Source of the DNA: Burkholderiaceae bacterium
GTDB lineage: Bacteria > Pseudomonadota > Gammaproteobacteria > Burkholderiales > Burkholderiaceae_C
Direction of reading: 5' to 3'
DNA length: 64,000 nucleotides
Assembly (NCBI GenBank): GCA_024235995.1
Contig: JACKLI010000001.1
Location: 2,480,001-2,544,000, forward strand
The position numbers and the translations under genes are program-made. Below the pieces are notes generated by a model, which was not told where the DNA came from, did no database searches, and was given only the letters and a program-made list of their open reading frames with translations. Of this stretch, positions 1 through 9,202 are shown piece by piece; position 1 is the stretch's first letter; each line of letters opens with the position of its first letter.

Positions 1-713
1 TAGACATTGCTCAGCAGCACCGGCTCGGCGTCCACCGTGAAGATGCCCATGGAATGCTCGGTGGAGGTGGTGATGCCGTTGCGCCGGTTCATGTCGATCT
101 GGGACTTCATCATGCGCATGGCCTCGGCCGGCTGCAGCTTGTGCGCGATCAGCGGCAGGATCACGTAGGAGGCCGCCGAGACGCCCAGGAACTGGCCGTT
201 GAACTGGCCGTTGGCATCGCGTCCCACACCGGGGATCTTGATGTCGCTGGGAATCCTCTTCTGCTCGATGACGAAGCTGTTGGTGTAGCCGTGGTGCTGC
301 GAGGCGTCCCACACCAGCACCGGGCGGGTGGTGGAGATGGCGTCCAGGTCCTGGCGCGTCAGGTGGCGGCCCATGGCCGGCACGTCCCAGCCCCAGATCA
401 GCAGGGGCGCGGCCGGGTCCTTGAGTTCGGATTCGTACTTGCGCAGGCGGGCAAAGGCCTCGGCCTCGTCCTTCACGCCCCGAATGTCGGGGCCGTAGGC
501 CTGCACCGTGTCCAGCGAGGCGATCATGGGCAGGCTGGTGGTGATGGAGCCCAGGAAGGGATGCTGGTGCGGGTCGATGAAACCCGGAAACACGATCTTG
601 TCCTCAAAGCGGCGATCCACCGTGGTGGGCACCCGGTCCATCCAGGGCTTCAGGTCGTCCAGGGAACTGGCCACGCTGACGATACGCTCGTTGCACACCG
701 CCACGGCCTTGCC
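1..713 (-). pseudogene. amidohydrolase (YtcJ-like, family 3), C-terminal part of an IS-interrupted gene; runs off the window
   Basis: Read on the minus strand from 713, the open frame contains the metal-binding segment GFIDPHQHP typical of amidohydrolase-superfamily (family 3, YtcJ-like) enzymes, followed by long conserved stretches such as LIWGWDVP and VWDASQHHGYTNS. The frame has no start of its own: it continues the N-terminal piece at 3236-3407 once the IS21-family element and one copy of the 7-bp target duplication are removed, giving the junction ...RPEGK-AVAVCNERIVS.... The intact enzyme would be an exported hydrolase of an amide or ester-type substrate; the substrate cannot be told. 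The 3' end lies outside the window. Confidence 0.85.
707..713. repeat. target-site duplication, left copy (CCTTGCC)
   Basis: CCTTGCC directly precedes the left end of the IS21-family element and is repeated directly after its right end at 3236-3242. A 7-bp duplication fits the size range known for this family. Confidence 0.85.
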
Positions 714-819
714 TGTTGATTCATTTCCAAAGCTGGGCCATTTCGGGACGCATTCACGTTGAAATTTGAGCCACGTTGCCGCTCTATCCTGCTGAATTTT
801 TCAGCACGGGGGAGCAGGA

Positions 820-2355
820 GTGATCAACGTGAGCACATTGAGCAAGTTACGCCGCCTCGTGCTGAGGCAGGACGTGTCGGTGCGCGAGGCCAGCCGGCGC
901 CTGGGCATCTCGCGCAACACAGCCACCAAGTGGCTCAAAGACGGGCAGATGGCCGAACCCCGATACCCGCAGCGGGTGTCGGGCCCCAGCATCCTGGATC
1001 CGTACAAGGAGCAGTTGAGCCAATGGCTCAAGGCCGATAGCCATCGCAGCAAACGCGATCGACGCGGGATCAAGGCCATGTTTGAGGCGCTGCGCGCGCA
1101 GGGCTACAGCGGCAGCCGAGGGCCGGTCTACGCCTTTGCCCAGCGCTGGCAGCAAGAGCAAGGCAACGCTGCGCGTGGTGCGGGGTTCGTGCCGCTGAGC
1201 TTCGAGTTGGGCGAGGCGTTCCAGTTCGACTGGAGCTGCGAGTACCTGTTCATCGGCGGGCTGCGCCGCCGCCTGGAAGTGGCACACACCAAGCTGGCGG
1301 CCAGTCGCGCCTTCTGCCTGGTGGCGTACTACAGCCAAGCGCACGAGATGCTGTTCGATGCGCACGCACGGGCGTTCGCCCTCTTCGGTGGCGTGCCCCG
1401 GCGGGGCATCTACGACAACATGAAGACCGCTGTGGACAAGGTCGGCCATGGCAAACAGCGCAGCGTCAATGCACGCTTCGAGGCGATGACCGGGCACTAC
1501 CTGTTCGAGCCGGAGTTCTGCAACCGGGCCGCCGGCTGGGAGAAGGGGGTCGTGGAGAAGAACGTTCAGGATCGGCGCAAGGACATCTGGCGTGAGGCCA
1601 GCGAGCGGCGCTGGGGGACGCTTGGTGAACTCAACGACTGGTTGCAGCAGGCCTGCGTGAAGGCCTGGGCTGAGATGAGTCACCCGGAATGGACTCAGCT
1701 CACGGTGGCCGATGTCTGGCAGGACGAACGTGCTCGTCTCATGCCCAACCCCCGTGCGTTTGATGGCTACGTGGAGCAGCCGGTACGGGTCTCTGCGACC
1801 GCACTGATCCACTTCCAGCGCAACCGCTACAGCGTGCCGTGTGAATGGATTCATGCGGTGGTCAGTCTGCGGGCCTACGCGGATGGCCTGCTGGTGGTCG
1901 GGCCCGATGGGCGACAGGTGCGCCTGGCGCGCAGCTTCGAACGTGATCAGACGCTCTACGACTGGATGCATTACATCGCGCTCATCGAGCGAAAGCCCGG
2001 CGCGCTGCGCAACGGCGCGCCCTTCAAGACCATGCCCGAGCCACTGCAGGAAATGCAGCGCCAGTTGCTGCGCCACAGCGGTGGCGACAGGGTGATGGCG
2101 CAGGTGCTCATGGGGGTGAGCCTGCATGGACTGGAGGCCGTGGTGGTGGCGGTAGAGCTGGCGCTGCAGTCCGGGCGGGTGAGTGCCGAGCACGTGCTCA
2201 ACGTGCTCTCGCGTCTGAAGGAGCAGCGCGTGCCCGAGCCACCGGTGGCCACGATGCTCAAGCTCAACACGCCGCCACTGGCCAACCTGCAGCGCTACGA
2301 CGCACTGCGCAACGTCCAGCCTCATGAGGCATCACCGGAGTCCGACCATGCATGA
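820..2355 (+). CDS. istA: IS21-family transposase IstA
   Basis: 511 residues, the usual length for IstA. The N-terminus has a resolvase-like helix-turn-helix (about residues 5-35: VREASRRLGISRNTATKWL). The middle holds an RNase-H-fold integrase core with acidic candidates D137 (in FQFDWSC), D199 (in IYDNMKT) and E246 (in GVVEKNVQD). It catalyses strand cleavage and joining together with IstB. The start is GTG at 820 behind a GGAGCAGGA ribosome-binding site. The gene overlaps istB, which starts eight bases before the istA stop codon ends, so the two are translationally coupled. Confidence 0.95.
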   Translation: MINVSTLSKLRRLVLRQDVSVREASRRLGISRNTATKWLKDGQMAEPRYPQRVSGPSILDPYKEQLSQWLKADSHRSKRDRRGIKAMFEALRAQGYSGSRGPVYAFAQRWQQEQGNAARGAGFVPLSFELGEAFQFDWSCEYLFIGGLRRRLEVAHTKLAASRAFCLVAYYSQAHEMLFDAHARAFALFGGVPRRGIYDNMKTAVDKVGHGKQRSVNARFEAMTGHYLFEPEFCNRAAGWEKGVVEKNVQDRRKDIWREASERRWGTLGELNDWLQQACVKAWAEMSHPEWTQLTVADVWQDERARLMPNPRAFDGYVEQPVRVSATALIHFQRNRYSVPCEWIHAVVSLRAYADGLLVVGPDGRQVRLARSFERDQTLYDWMHYIALIERKPGALRNGAPFKTMPEPLQEMQRQLLRHSGGDRVMAQVLMGVSLHGLEAVVVAVELALQSGRVSAEHVLNVLSRLKEQRVPEPPVATMLKLNTPPLANLQRYDALRNVQPHEASPESDHA

Positions 2356-3163
2356 CGTCATTGATGCCCTCAAAGCGCTGGGCCTGCACGGCATGGCCAG
2401 TGCCTGGCCGGAGGTACTGGGCACCGCCCGCATGAAGTCGCTGGATCATGAGGCCGTGCTGCACCAGCTCATCAAGGCCGAGACCGCTCAGCGTGAGGTG
2501 CGTTCCATGGCTTACCAGATGCGCGTGGCGCGCTTCCCTTCGCACCGTGACCTCGCCGGCTTTGACTTCGCCCACGCGCAGCTCGACGAAGCACTGGTGC
2601 GCCAGTTGCACACCCTTCGCTTCGTGGAGTCGGCGCACAACGTGGTGCTGGTTGGTGGCCCCGGCACGGGTAAAACCCACCTGGCCACGAGCCTGGGGAT
2701 CGAGGCCATTCGCATGCATGGCAAGCGGGTGCGCTTCTTCTCAACGGTGGAGCTGGTCAACGCCCTGGAGCTGGAGAAGGCGCAGAACAAGGCCGGGCAA
2801 ATGGCGCACCGCCTGATGTACGTCGATCTGGTGATCCTGGATGAACTGGGCTACCTGCCATTCACGCAGTCGGGCGGCGCGATGCTGTTCCACCTGCTCT
2901 CCAAACTCTATGAGCGAACGAGCGTGGTGATCACCACCAACCTCACCTTCTCGGAGTGGAGCAGCGTCTTTGGAGACGCCAAGATGACCACGGCCTTGCT
3001 TGACCGGCTCACGCACCATTGCCACATCGTCGAGACGGGCAACGAGAGCTGGCGATTCAAGCACTCCAGTGCCGCTGGCGCGGCTCCCCCAAAGCAACGC
3101 CCAAAGAGCCAGAAAGGAGATCGAAAAACAGCAGACCCGATAGACTTATCCACAACCGAATAG
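2348..3163 (+). CDS. istB: IS21-family helper ATPase IstB
   Basis: About 271 residues from the ATG at 2348, which sits inside the end of istA and has CCGGAG upstream; an in-frame ATG at 2324 is an alternative start. It has Walker A GGPGTGKTH near residue 105, Walker B LVILDELGYLPF, and TTNLTFSEW as sensor region, the DnaA/DnaC-like AAA+ pattern of IstB. It acts as the ATP-dependent target-selection and transposition helper of IstA. No lesion is visible. Confidence 0.95.
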   Translation: MHDVIDALKALGLHGMASAWPEVLGTARMKSLDHEAVLHQLIKAETAQREVRSMAYQMRVARFPSHRDLAGFDFAHAQLDEALVRQLHTLRFVESAHNVVLVGGPGTGKTHLATSLGIEAIRMHGKRVRFFSTVELVNALELEKAQNKAGQMAHRLMYVDLVILDELGYLPFTQSGGAMLFHLLSKLYERTSVVITTNLTFSEWSSVFGDAKMTTALLDRLTHHCHIVETGNESWRFKHSSAAGAAPPKQRPKSQKGDRKTADPIDLSTTE

Positions 3164-3224
3164 TCAAAGAATCCATCAACCCAGTGGCTCAATATTCAAC
3201 GTGATCACTGGCTCAGTTGTGCTG

Positions 3225-3235
3225 ATGAATCAACA
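3225..3235 (-). repeat. right terminal inverted repeat of the IS21-family element
   Basis: ATGAATCAACA is the exact inverse complement of the left end TGTTGATTCAT at 714-724. Confidence 0.85.
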
Positions 3236-3407
3236 CCTTGCCTTCGGGCCGGCCGGGATTCATGGTGTAGAACTTCTTGGCTGTATAGACCGTCAACTGA
3301 TCGCAATGGGGGGCGCTGCTGGCCGGGTGCGAAGCGTCTGCGACGGCGAGGTTAAAGCCGCCACCGACCAGCAAGGCCAAGGCCGTCATCAAGGGCTTCA
3401 TCTGCAT
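3236..3407 (-). pseudogene. amidohydrolase, N-terminal part (signal peptide) cut off by the IS21 insertion
   Basis: The ATG at 3405-3407 follows a GGAGAC ribosome-binding site. The first residues (MQMKPLMTALALLVGGG, ending near NLAVADA) form a signal peptide, so the intact protein is exported. The following residues (QLTVYTAKKFYTMNPGRPEGK) are the typical N-terminal strand of YtcJ-like amidohydrolases. After codon 55 the frame runs into the IS end; its continuation is at 713 and downward. The gene is divergent from the LysR gene at 3537, which was probably its regulator. Confidence 0.85.
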
Positions 3408-3510
3408 GGTTGTCTCCAGTTTTGTGAGATATTTTTGAGAATGCGCCGTGGCCACCGGTTGAAACAGCCACCGCTCAGGAAGTCTAGTGAGGCACATGGA
3501 TGGCGTGAAA

Positions 3511-3536
3511 TGCATATTTAGTGCGATATTTATGCA
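3511..3536. promoter_or_regulatory. putative LysR-type operator between the divergent lysR and amidohydrolase genes
   Basis: TGCATA (3511-3516) and TATGCA (3531-3536) form an interrupted dyad directly before the LysR start codon, in AT-richer DNA than its surroundings. LysR proteins often bind such sites in the shared intergenic region and repress themselves. The assignment rests on symmetry and position only. Confidence 0.4.
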
Positions 3537-4499
3537 ATGACTGCAAAAATTGAATTGCGCGACCTGCATCACGTCCTGCTGCTGGCCGAGGAGATGAACT
3601 TTTCTCGCGCGGCCTTGCGGGCCAACCTCTCGCAAACCGCCTTCAGCCGCAGCATCCAGGCCATCGAGCAACGCTACGGGCTGCGTCTGTTCGACCGCAG
3701 CACACGCCGGGTCAGCCCCACGGCGGCCTGTCGCCAACTGTTGGGTAGCGGGCGCGAGTTGTTGGCGCGCGCCCAGGAGCTGAGCCGGGAAATGCTGTTC
3801 CTGGCAGGCTCCCTGGGTGGGGAGCTGCGGTTTGGCGCCAGCCTGCTGGGTGTTGACTGTTTCCTGCAGGGGCTGCTGCCCGCGCTCCGGCAGCAAAGCC
3901 CGCACCTGCGGCTGCAGATCGAAGTGGGGCAGTGGTCGCTGCTGCTGGGACACCTGGAGGCCGAGCGCATCGAGTTCTTCGTGGCCTACCCGGACACGCT
4001 GGCGGACGACCCCCGTTTTCAGGTGACCCCTCTGCCTGCCCAGGCGGCCTCCGTGTTTTGCCGCGCCAGCCATCCCCTCACCGGCAGCCAGCACCCGCTC
4101 CAGTTCAGTGACCTGCTACCCTATCCCTGGGCCTGCATTCAGTTTGCGCAGGAGATCAACGAACAGTTTCGCCGGCTCAGCGGCGTCCAGCGGGTGGAGG
4201 ATCTGCCGCTGGCGATGGGTTGCGACAACAAGGACCTGCTGCGCGAGATGACCCTGCACAGCGACCACCTGCTGTTCACCTGGAGCCACTGGCTGGCGCA
4301 GGACGTGGCGCAAGGCCGGTTGGTGGACCTGAAGGAGCGCATGCTGCCCCTGGTCCCCAAGGCCATCTTCCAACTCCCCTGCGCCATCGTTCGCCTGGCG
4401 GACCGCACGCCGTCGCCACTGGCCAAGGCGCTTATTCGGTTGATTGAAGACAGGTCCGTCATGCACCGTCGCACGGACCAGGGGGCGGCATCTTGTTGA
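3537..4499 (+). CDS. LysR-family transcriptional regulator
   Basis: 320 residues, normal for the family. The winged helix-turn-helix is at residues 5-65 (ELRDLHHVLLLAEEMNFSRA, then QTAFSRSIQAIEQRYGLRLFDRS), followed by a periplasmic-binding-protein-like effector domain from about residue 90. It is divergent from the IS-broken amidohydrolase, with about 130 bp between the starts, the usual arrangement of a LysR gene and its target. No clear Shine-Dalgarno sequence precedes the ATG, so translation may be weak. Its effector is unknown. With the target interrupted, it may now have no local job. Confidence 0.92.
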   Translation: MTAKIELRDLHHVLLLAEEMNFSRAALRANLSQTAFSRSIQAIEQRYGLRLFDRSTRRVSPTAACRQLLGSGRELLARAQELSREMLFLAGSLGGELRFGASLLGVDCFLQGLLPALRQQSPHLRLQIEVGQWSLLLGHLEAERIEFFVAYPDTLADDPRFQVTPLPAQAASVFCRASHPLTGSQHPLQFSDLLPYPWACIQFAQEINEQFRRLSGVQRVEDLPLAMGCDNKDLLREMTLHSDHLLFTWSHWLAQDVAQGRLVDLKERMLPLVPKAIFQLPCAIVRLADRTPSPLAKALIRLIEDRSVMHRRTDQGAASC

Positions 4500-4622
4500 C
4501 TGCCCCAGATGCCCACAAGCCGTCGGCAGGCAAGGGGCATTTTTCTTCCAGAGTGCAGGCATCACAGCCCACACGACAAGCCTACCGGGTTGACTTTCGG
4601 TGGGAAGGCGAGGCCCCAAAGA

Positions 4623-4655
4623 AAAAGCCCAAGTAGATCAACTACTCAGGCTTTT
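4623..4655 (-). terminator. rho-independent terminator of the tRNA-Ser gene
   Basis: On the minus strand the arms AAAAGCC and GGCTTTT, with inner arms AGTAG and CTACT, form a hairpin followed by T residues, just downstream of the tRNA 3' end. Confidence 0.7.
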
Positions 4656-4657
4656 GT

Positions 4658-4749
<92 letters not shown>

Positions 4750-4803
4750 GCGAAGCCGTGCATTGTAGCGTGCCCGAGCATCGCCACAGCCTGCGCGGCC
4801 GTG

Positions 4804-5724
4804 TCAGCCCTCGTTGCGCTGCTGCGCCTGCACCATCTTCATGGCCGAGCTGATGAGGGTGGCCACCTCGGTCATGTTGCTGGGCACCACCAGGGTGGTG
4901 GTCGATTCCTGCGCCAGCTTGCCGTAGGCGTTGACGGCGAGTTCGGCCACCTTCAGCTGCACGGCCTCGCCGCCGCCGGGCTGGCGGATAGCGGTGCCCA
5001 CGCGCGTCAGCGCCACGGCGGTGGCGTTGGCCACCTCGGTGATGGCGGCGGCCTGGCCCTGAGCGACGTTGATGGCGGCCTGCTTCTCGCCCTCGGACTT
5101 GGCGATGGCGGCCTGCTTGAGGCCTTCGGCCAGGTTGATTTCTTCCTGGCGCTTGCCTTCGGACGTGGCGATGACGGCGCGCTTTTCGCGCTCGGCGGTG
5201 ATCTGCGCCTGCATGGAACGCAGGATTTCGGCCGGCGGCGTCAGGTCCTTGATCTCGTAGCGCAGCACCTTCACGCCCCAGTTGAGCGCGGCCTCGTCGA
5301 TGGCTTCGACCACCTTGGCGTTGATCAGGTCGCGCTCCTCGAAGGTCTTGTCCAGCTCCAGCTTGCCGATGACGCTGCGCAGCGTGGTCTGCGCCAGCTG
5401 CGTGATGGCGGTGATGTAGTTGCTGGCGCCGTAGCTGGCCCGCATGGGGTCGGTGACCTGAAAGTACAGCACCCCGTCCACCTGCAGCTGGGTGTTGTCG
5501 CGCGTGATGCAGACCTGGCTGGGCACGTCCAGCGGGATTTCCTTCAGGCCGTGCTTGTAGGCCACGCGGTCGACGAAGGGCACGAGGAAGTTCAGGCCCG
5601 GCGCCAGCGTGGCGTGGTACTTGCCCAGGCGCTCGACCACCCAGGCGTTTTGCTGCGGCACGACCTTGATCGAGCGGGTGATGAAGATGACGGCAATGAC
5701 GACGATGATCAGCGCGATGGACAT
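4804..5724 (-). CDS. SPFH/Band 7 domain protein (stomatin/QmcA-like)
   Basis: 306 residues from the ATG at 5724, behind GGGAGACC. One N-terminal membrane segment (residues 1-16, MSIALIIVVIAVIFIT) is followed by the SPFH domain (VPQQNAWVVERLGKYH onward). A long alanine/glutamate-rich coiled coil follows, with repeats of the type AxSEGxKQxAI. Such proteins form large membrane-attached cages thought to organise lipids and FtsH-type proteases. It lies 35 bp downstream of an NfeD gene, its usual operon partner. An upstream extension of the frame lacks a good start and would overlap nfeD, so it is rejected. Confidence 0.92.
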   Translation of the reverse strand: MSIALIIVVIAVIFITRSIKVVPQQNAWVVERLGKYHATLAPGLNFLVPFVDRVAYKHGLKEIPLDVPSQVCITRDNTQLQVDGVLYFQVTDPMRASYGASNYITAITQLAQTTLRSVIGKLELDKTFEERDLINAKVVEAIDEAALNWGVKVLRYEIKDLTPPAEILRSMQAQITAEREKRAVIATSEGKRQEEINLAEGLKQAAIAKSEGEKQAAINVAQGQAAAITEVANATAVALTRVGTAIRQPGGGEAVQLKVAELAVNAYGKLAQESTTTLVVPSNMTEVATLISSAMKMVQAQQRNEG

Positions 5725-5759
5725 GGGTACGGTCTCCCGGGTGGCGTCGATGTAAGGGT

Positions 5760-6194
5760 TCAAGAAGAGGCGAGGGGTTCGACCAGCAGGCGGCTGCCTT
5801 CCAGCTCCACCACGCGGTGGCGGCCCGCCCGGGGCGGTGCCGGGCCGCGGTACACGGCCGTCCACGGGGCGCCGCGGTAGCGGATCTGCGCCGTGCCGTC
5901 CGCGTTCCAGTGCTCGATCTGCACCACCTCGCCGACGTCCAGGTTCACGCTGCGGTCGGCGCGCGGCGAGGGATCGCCCGGCCGGCGCCGGCGCACCCAG
6001 TAGCAGGCGAAGACGGCGGCGGCACCGACCACGGCCGCGACGATCATCTGCGTATGCTGGTCACCGCCCGCGTGGGCCGTCAGCGCGCCAGCCAGGCCAC
6101 CGATGGCCAGCATCAGCAGGTAGAAGGTGCCGGTGGCCAGCTCGGCTGCCACCAGCAGGCCGGTGATGATCCACCAGAGCGTTGAGTCCGCCAT
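5760..6194 (-). CDS. NfeD-family membrane protein
   Basis: 144 residues from the ATG at 6194, preceded by GGAGGAATCG. Two to three hydrophobic segments lie at about residues 6-36 and 48-66 (LWWIITGLLVAAELATG, then MIVAAVVGAAAVFACYW). A basic RRRR turn is followed by a small OB-fold-like C-terminal domain (LDVGEVVQIEHWNADGTAQI). This short NfeD form normally pairs with a stomatin-like SPFH protein, which is the next gene. The pair probably acts together in membrane quality or microdomain organisation. Confidence 0.9.
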   Translation of the reverse strand: MADSTLWWIITGLLVAAELATGTFYLLMLAIGGLAGALTAHAGGDQHTQMIVAAVVGAAAVFACYWVRRRRPGDPSPRADRSVNLDVGEVVQIEHWNADGTAQIRYRGAPWTAVYRGPAPPRAGRHRVVELEGSRLLVEPLASS

Positions 6195-6333
6195 CGATTC
6201 CTCCGCGTGTGGCATGGGCCCAAGGCGGGCCGCTGGGGCTATTGTGGGCCATCGCCGGGGCGGCACCGGTACAAACCCGGATTTCCGTACACTTGCGCGC
6301 TGCAGTCCGAACCCCGGCCGGAGGCCGACCGCC

Positions 6334-8604
6334 ATGAAATTCCGTTTTCCCATCGTCATCATCGACGAAGACTACCGTGCCGAGAACACCTCCGGCCTGG
6401 GCATCCGCGCGCTGGCCAAGGCGATCGAGGAGGAGGGCTTCGAGATCCTCGGGGTGACCAGCTATGGCGACCTGAGCCAGTTTGCCCAGCAGCAAAGCCG
6501 CGCCAGCGCCTTCATCCTGTCGATCGACGACGAGGAGCTGGGCGGCGATCCGGAGGCCGACACCGCGGTGCAGAACCTGCGCAACTTCATCGCCGAGGTG
6601 CGGCGCAAGAACGAGGACGTGCCGATCTACCTGCACGGCGAGACCAAGACCAGCCAGCACCTGCCCAACGACGTGCTGCGCGAGCTGCACGGCTTCATCC
6701 ACATGTTCGAGGACACGCCCGAGTTCGTAGCCAAGCACATCGTGCGCGAGGCCAAGAGCTACCTGGAGGGCATCCAGCCGCCGTTCTTCAAGGCGCTGTT
6801 GGACTACGCCGAGGACGGCTCGTACTCGTGGCACTGCCCGGGGCATTCGGGCGGCGTGGCGTTCCTGAAGTCGCCTATCGGCCAGATGTACCACCAGTTC
6901 TACGGCGAGAACATGCTGCGCGCCGACGTCTGCAACGCGGTGGAGGAGCTGGGCCAGCTGCTGGACCACAACGGCGCCATCGGTGCGAGCGAGCGCAACG
7001 CCGCCCGCATCTTCAACGCCGACCACTGCTTCTTCGTCACCAACGGCACGTCGACCAGCAACAAGATCGTGTGGCACCACACCGTGGCGCGCGGTGACGT
7101 GGTGGTGATCGACCGCAACTGCCACAAGAGCAACCTGCACGCCATCATCATGACGGGGGCGATCCCGGTGTTCCTGCGCCCCACGCGCAACCACTTCGGC
7201 ATCATCGGCCCGATCCACAAGAGCGAGTTCGAGCCCGAGGCCATCAAGGCCAAGATCCGCGCCAACCCGCTGCTCACGCACGTGGACGCCGACCAGGTGA
7301 AGCCGCGCATCATGACGCTCACGCAGTCCACCTACGACGGCGTGCTCTACAACACCGAGACCGTCAAGCACCAGCTCGACGGCTACGTGGAGAACCTGCA
7401 CTTCGACGAGGCCTGGCTGCCGCACGCGGCCTTCCACCCGTTCTACGGCACCTACCACGCCATGGGCAAGAAGCGCGCGCGGCCCAGGCAGTCGGTGGTG
7501 TATTCCACCCAGTCGATCCACAAGCTGCTGGCCGGCATCAGCCAGGCCAGCCACGTGCTGGTGCAGGACTCGCAGAACGTCAAGCTGGACCGCTTCCTGT
7601 TCAACGAGGCGTACCTGATGCACACCTCGACCAGCCCGCAGTACAGCATCATCGCCAGCTGCGACGTGGCCGCCGCCATGATGGAGCCGCCCGGCGGCAC
7701 GGCGATGGTCGAGGAGAGCCTGCTGGAGGCGATGGACTTTCGGCGTGCCATGCGCAAGGTGGAGGCCGATTTCGGCGAGAACGACTGGTGGTTCAAGGTC
7801 TGGGGCCCCGAGAAGCTGGCCCACCAGGGCATCGGCCGCGCCGACGACTGGATCATCAAGAACGGCACCGCCAAGAGCAAGAGCTGGCACGGCTTCGGCA
7901 AGCTGGCGCCGGGCTTCAACATGCTGGACCCGATCAAGGCCACCATCGTCACGCCGGGCCTGAACCTGGACGGCAAGTTCGACAAGAGCGGCATCCCGGC
8001 GGCCATCGTCACCAAGTTCCTGGCCGAGCACGGCGTGGTGGTCGAGAAGACGGGCTTGTACAGCTTCTTCATCATGTTCACCATCGGCATCACCAAGGGC
8101 CGCTGGAACACGCTGCTGACCGCGCTGCAGCAGTTCAAGGACGACTACGACCGCAACCAGCCGCTGTGGCGCATCATGCCGGAGTTCTGCGCCCAGCACC
8201 GCCGCTACGAGCGCATGGGCCTGCGCGACTTGTGCCAGCACGTGCACGAGCTGTACGCGCGCTACGACATCGCGCGGCTGACCACCGACATGTACCTGTC
8301 CGAGCTCAAGCCCGCCATGATCCCGGCCGACGCCTACGCCTGCATCGCGCGCCGGCAGGTGCAGCGGGTGCCGATCGACGAGCTGGAAGGCCGCGTGGCC
8401 ACCAGCCTGATCACGCCGTACCCGCCGGGCATTCCACTGCTGATCCCCGGCGAGGTGTTCAACCGCAAGATCGTCGACTACCTGAAGTTCGCGCGCGAGT
8501 TCGCGCTGCTGTGTCCCGGCTTCGAGACCGACATCCACGGCCTGGTCGAAGAGGAGGGCACGGACGGGCGCATGCACTTCTTTGCCGACTGCGTGGCCCA
8601 GTGA
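6334..8604 (+). CDS. PLP-dependent Orn/Lys/Arg decarboxylase, class I
   Basis: 756 residues from the ATG at 6334 (GGAGG eight bases upstream), the length of the large bacterial basic-amino-acid decarboxylases. The N-terminal wing domain (residues 1-130) has a response-regulator-like fold. The PLP domain shows HFDEAW with D358 and the Schiff-base lysine K397 in STQSIHK. The C-terminal domain begins around residue 600. It decarboxylates arginine, lysine or ornithine to a polyamine precursor; the substrate cannot be decided by eye. It is divergent from nfeD and is followed by a yb/ydcH-like gene. Confidence 0.93.
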   Translation: MKFRFPIVIIDEDYRAENTSGLGIRALAKAIEEEGFEILGVTSYGDLSQFAQQQSRASAFILSIDDEELGGDPEADTAVQNLRNFIAEVRRKNEDVPIYLHGETKTSQHLPNDVLRELHGFIHMFEDTPEFVAKHIVREAKSYLEGIQPPFFKALLDYAEDGSYSWHCPGHSGGVAFLKSPIGQMYHQFYGENMLRADVCNAVEELGQLLDHNGAIGASERNAARIFNADHCFFVTNGTSTSNKIVWHHTVARGDVVVIDRNCHKSNLHAIIMTGAIPVFLRPTRNHFGIIGPIHKSEFEPEAIKAKIRANPLLTHVDADQVKPRIMTLTQSTYDGVLYNTETVKHQLDGYVENLHFDEAWLPHAAFHPFYGTYHAMGKKRARPRQSVVYSTQSIHKLLAGISQASHVLVQDSQNVKLDRFLFNEAYLMHTSTSPQYSIIASCDVAAAMMEPPGGTAMVEESLLEAMDFRRAMRKVEADFGENDWWFKVWGPEKLAHQGIGRADDWIIKNGTAKSKSWHGFGKLAPGFNMLDPIKATIVTPGLNLDGKFDKSGIPAAIVTKFLAEHGVVVEKTGLYSFFIMFTIGITKGRWNTLLTALQQFKDDYDRNQPLWRIMPEFCAQHRRYERMGLRDLCQHVHELYARYDIARLTTDMYLSELKPAMIPADAYACIARRQVQRVPIDELEGRVATSLITPYPPGIPLLIPGEVFNRKIVDYLKFAREFALLCPGFETDIHGLVEEEGTDGRMHFFADCVAQ

Positions 8605-8682
8605 TTCGGGCCCGGCCGTCTTGCGCCGGCCGGGCAACGCGCTACCATAGGATCATCGTCGTCAACCAAGCAAGGAGAACCG

Positions 8683-8913
8683 ATGTTTCCTGAGTACCGC
8701 GACCTGATCACCCGCCTCAAGTCCGAGGGCACGCACCAGCGATTTCTGCACCTGTTCGAGCGCCACAACCAGCTCGATCACCAGATCGCCAACATGGGCA
8801 CACAGGATGCCGGAACCATGCACGCGGCCATCGAAGCACTCAAGAAAGAAAAGCTGCACGTGAAGGACGAGCTCTACGCCTTGTTGCGTCAGGAAGCAGC
8901 CGCAGCCGGCTGA
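8683..8913 (+). CDS. YdcH/DUF465 family small protein
   Basis: 76 residues, starting at an ATG behind AAGGAG. The whole protein is predicted helical (EYRDLITRLKSEGTHQRFLHLFERHNQLDHQIANM, then IEALKKEKLHVKDELYALL), the typical two-helix DUF465 pattern with conserved FxxLxxxHNxLDxxI. The function of the family is not established. It is followed by a strong terminator, so it is probably monocistronic or the last gene after the decarboxylase. Confidence 0.88.
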   Translation: MFPEYRDLITRLKSEGTHQRFLHLFERHNQLDHQIANMGTQDAGTMHAAIEALKKEKLHVKDELYALLRQEAAAAG

Positions 8914-8935
8914 AAGGCTCCATTCGTCAACGATG

Positions 8936-8972
8936 AACGCCCGGTGCACGACGCGCCGGGCGTTTGTGTTTT
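8936..8972 (+). terminator. rho-independent terminator after the ydcH-like gene
   Basis: AACGCCCGG (8936-8944) pairs with CCGGGCGTT (8956-8964), followed by TGTGTTTTTG. Confidence 0.85.
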
Positions 8973-9202
8973 TGGGGTCGTTGCAGTGCTCGTGAGCCCT
9001 GAATCCTGCCAGCTTGGGTTGCTTATTTACTTTATACGATGTATCTTATGTTAATAATTGATTGTGTGAAATGTACCACGCTTTTGCCGCTATGTCTCGA
9101 TTGCGACCGCGAACCGGGACTTCCCGGTTGCCAAACGCCGACCGAGAACTATCATCTGACGTAACGAAACGAATCAATCGTCATTTTGAGATTGCTTCCG
9201 CC

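Larger units (their letters stand above)
714..3235 (+). mobile_element. IS21-family insertion sequence (istA-istB), about 2.5 kb, complete
   Basis: The element begins with TGTTGATTCAT (714-724) and ends with its exact inverse (3225-3235). Further inside, both ends share subterminal blocks (CACGTTGAA followed by TTGAGCCAC), as expected for the multiple terminal transposase-binding repeats of IS21. It carries istA and istB in overlapping frames. It is flanked by a 7-bp direct repeat, so it arrived by transposition, and both genes look intact, so it may still be active. It disrupts the amidohydrolase gene at about codon 55. Confidence 0.93.

Noticed and set aside
6061..8637. 858-codon open frame on the minus strand opposite the decarboxylase gene
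   Set aside because: Antisense shadow of a high-GC gene: composition dominated by V, H, R, A, L, Q and no family pattern, while the plus strand has a complete enzyme with active-site residues.
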